The notes under the pieces: generated by a model | Database searches by the model: none | What the model was told of the DNA's origin: nothing | Seen by the model: the letters and a program-made list of their open reading frames with translations, nothing else | In this document: piece after piece, positions 4,866 to 6,182 of the stretch | Layout: every line of letters starts with the position of its first letter | Numbering within the stretch: the stretch's first letter is position 1 | Made by a program: the position numbers and the translations under genes | Source of the DNA: Clostridia bacterium | GTDB lineage: Bacteria; Bacillota; Clostridia; Oscillospirales; CAG-272 | Assembly (NCBI GenBank): GCA_017621015.1 | Contig: JAGAUC010000043.1 | Span: 1 to 6,182 of the forward strand | Reading direction: 5' to 3' | Length of the DNA: 6,182 bases

Positions 4866-5859
4866 TTTTCGAAGGTTTAGCTTTACAGAGGCTTGTGATT
4901 GGCTGGCGCAACCGAAAAACACACTGATCCTGTTTCACGTGCGACCGGACGGCGATGCAGTCGGCTCCGCGCTTGCCCTGAAGCTTCTTCTTGAAGCGGC
5001 AGGAAGCAGCGCGTGGTGTATGTGTCAGAACGAGGTGCCACAACGGCTTAGCTTTTTGAGCGAGGGCATTCAGCAAAGCACGCTCCCGTCAGCGCTTCCT
5101 CGGGATTTTGTGCCGGAGCGCATTATGGCGGTGGATACCGCCTCGGCGGCACAGCTTGGCGAGCTTTACGAGTGCTTTGCCGATAAGATCGATCTCAAGA
5201 TCGATCATCATAGCAAGGGCGACGAATACGCCGATTATTTGGTTGTAGAAAATGCAGCGGCGGCCGGTGAGATCGTTTTTGATATTTCCCGCGAGTTTTT
5301 GAGGCGTGGGCTTGTAAAAGCACTTCCACCCAAGCTTGACTTTTGTCTGTACGCCGCGATCAGCTCGGATACGGGCTGCTTTAAATATTCCAACGTGACC
5401 CCGAAAACTCACATTCGATCGGCGGAGCTTCTTAATTCGGGCGTGGATGCGGCGGGCATCAACCAGTTGCTGTTTGATTCCAAATCTATGGAAGTTCTTG
5501 CGGCGGAAAAGGCTGGATTTGACACGCTTAAGATGTTCCATGAGGGAAAAATTGCGGTTGTTTATTGTACGCACGAGATGAAGGCCAAGCTCGGAATTTT
5601 GGACGAGCACCTGGAAACGCTCATCGATGTGGCTCGCTCGGTCGAGGGCGTGGAGGTGGCCATTGCCGTCCGTCAGCCCACCGAAAAAAAGTCCTTCCGC
5701 GTCTCCACGCGCTCGCAGGGCGCGGTCGACGTTTCGACGGTCTGCGCCGCATTTGGCGGCGGCGGACACGCAAGGGCGTCGGGCTGTACCATCCTGGCAG
5801 ACAGCATTGAGCACGCCGCCTTTCTCGTGGTGAACGAGGTCGAGAAACAAATGAACTAA
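4852..5859 (+). CDS. nrnA: NrnA-type DHH/DHHA1 bifunctional oligoribonuclease and pAp phosphatase
   Basis: This 335-residue cytoplasmic phosphoesterase should degrade very short RNAs (nanoRNA, pGpG-type dinucleotides) and remove the 3' phosphate from pAp, replacing Orn and CysQ functions in bacteria that lack them. The N-terminal DHH domain carries the manganese-binding motifs: His29, Asp33 and Asp35 in HVRPDGDAVGS, Asp95 in VDTAS, Asp118-His119-His120 in IDHH, and Asp173 in SSDTGCFKYSN. The C-terminal DHHA1 domain has the substrate-binding loop FGGGGHARASGC (301-312). All key residues are present and the length fits B. subtilis NrnA (about 310-330 residues). The start overlaps rbfA by 14 bases, and the pairing of rbfA with this gene is common in Firmicutes. 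The next gene starts 12 bases after the stop. Exact substrate preference (dinucleotides against longer oligomers or pAp) is not visible. Confidence 0.94.
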   Translation: MARTDFRRFSFTEACDWLAQPKNTLILFHVRPDGDAVGSALALKLLLEAAGSSAWCMCQNEVPQRLSFLSEGIQQSTLPSALPRDFVPERIMAVDTASAAQLGELYECFADKIDLKIDHHSKGDEYADYLVVENAAAAGEIVFDISREFLRRGLVKALPPKLDFCLYAAISSDTGCFKYSNVTPKTHIRSAELLNSGVDAAGINQLLFDSKSMEVLAAEKAGFDTLKMFHEGKIAVVYCTHEMKAKLGILDEHLETLIDVARSVEGVEVAIAVRQPTEKKSFRVSTRSQGAVDVSTVCAAFGGGGHARASGCTILADSIEHAAFLVVNEVEKQMN

Positions 5860-5871
5860 AAAGAGGCTACT

Positions 5872-6182
5872 ATGTATCAGTCGTTATTGGATATGAAACG
5901 CACACAGCTCGCCATCAAGAGCTGTAAGGATTATTTTGAAAGGGAGCTTGCGGCACAGCTTCAGCTGATGCGCGTCAGCGCACCTCTTTTCGTTACACCC
6001 GAGTCGGGACTTAATGACCGCCTCAGCGGTGTAGAGCGCCCGGTGGAATTCGATCTTCTGGAGACCGGGCAGAACGTGCAGATCGTGCAGTCGCTTGCCA
6101 AGTGGAAGCGCTACGCTCTCGGAAAGTACGGCTTTGAGGTTGGCGAGGGCCTTTACACCGATATGAATGCCATCCGCCGCGA
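5872..6182 (+). CDS. asnA: Aspartate-ammonia ligase (asparagine synthetase A), 3'-truncated by window
   Basis: The frame opens at ATG 5872 and stays open to the last base, giving 103 complete codons of a protein that is normally about 330 residues. AsnA makes asparagine from aspartate, ATP and free ammonia in the cytoplasm, and has a class II aminoacyl-tRNA-synthetase-like fold. Supporting segments include the N-terminal helix with DYFERELAAQLQLMRVSAPLF (split here as DYFERELAA and LMRVSAPLF), NDRLSGVERPVEF (48-60), the highly characteristic QSLAKWKRYALG (73-84), and GEGLYTDMNAIRR (91-103), all matching E. coli AsnA as I remember it. AGAGG at 5862-5866 sits five bases before the ATG. An in-frame ATG seven codons later would cut into the first helix and is less likely. 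It is probably co-transcribed with nrnA. The ATP- and aspartate-binding C-terminal parts are outside the window. Confidence 0.93.
   Translation, partial: MYQSLLDMKRTQLAIKSCKDYFERELAAQLQLMRVSAPLFVTPESGLNDRLSGVERPVEFDLLETGQNVQIVQSLAKWKRYALGKYGFEVGEGLYTDMNAIRR

Noticed and set aside
5185..5206. Repeated AAGATCGAT in nrnA
   Set aside because: It encodes the repeated Lys-Ile-Asp of KIDLKIDHH around the DHH motif, so it is explained by protein sequence.
5089..5850. Long minus-strand open frame antisense to nrnA
   Set aside because: The plus strand carries all NrnA motifs; the antisense product is Arg- and His-rich shadow translation.
1..6182. Search for CRISPR, mobile elements, tRNA/rRNA genes, toxin-antitoxin or defence genes
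   Set aside because: No spaced direct repeats, transposase, integrase, RNA-gene signature or known defence motif was seen; every large frame on the plus strand has an ordinary family assignment.

Overview
The window is a compact, entirely plus-strand stretch of chromosome from a Gram-positive, low-to-medium GC bacterium, most likely a member of the Clostridia (Bacillota). This placement is an inference. It rests on a class B sortase, strong AGGAGG-type ribosome binding sites, TTG and GTG starts, a DHH-family NrnA next to RbfA, and an ammonia-dependent AsnA. I cannot name the genus. Coding density is very high: the only intergenic gap above 25 bases is the 92 bases at 4390-4481.

Left block (1-4389), five co-directional genes. 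A 5'-truncated OmpR/PhoB-type response regulator is followed by its membrane sensor histidine kinase (TTG start), a class B sortase (GTG start, overlapping the kinase by 11 bases), an RlmA-family 23S rRNA guanine methyltransferase (ATGA overlap with the sortase) and a family 2 glycosyltransferase of the dolichyl-phosphate-sugar-synthase type. The spacing says these are co-transcribed and partly translationally coupled. The first three could form an envelope-sensing and surface-protein-anchoring unit. The rRNA methyltransferase and glycosyltransferase have no obvious biochemical link to them.

Right block (4390-6182). A near-consensus extended -10 promoter starts a second transcription unit: rbfA (30S maturation factor), nrnA (nanoRNase/pAp phosphatase, overlapping rbfA by 14 bases) and the first 103 codons of asnA (aspartate-ammonia ligase), which runs off the window. 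In many Firmicutes rbfA and nrnA lie in the nusA-infB-rbfA-nrnA-truB cluster. Here the flanks are a glycosyltransferase and asnA instead.

I found no mobile element, CRISPR array, RNA gene, toxin-antitoxin pair or defence system, and no convincing new biological system. The most interesting items are a small hairpin lying between a strong Shine-Dalgarno sequence and the rbfA start codon, the tight coupling of a two-component system to a sortase, and a kinase sensor domain carrying four cysteines.
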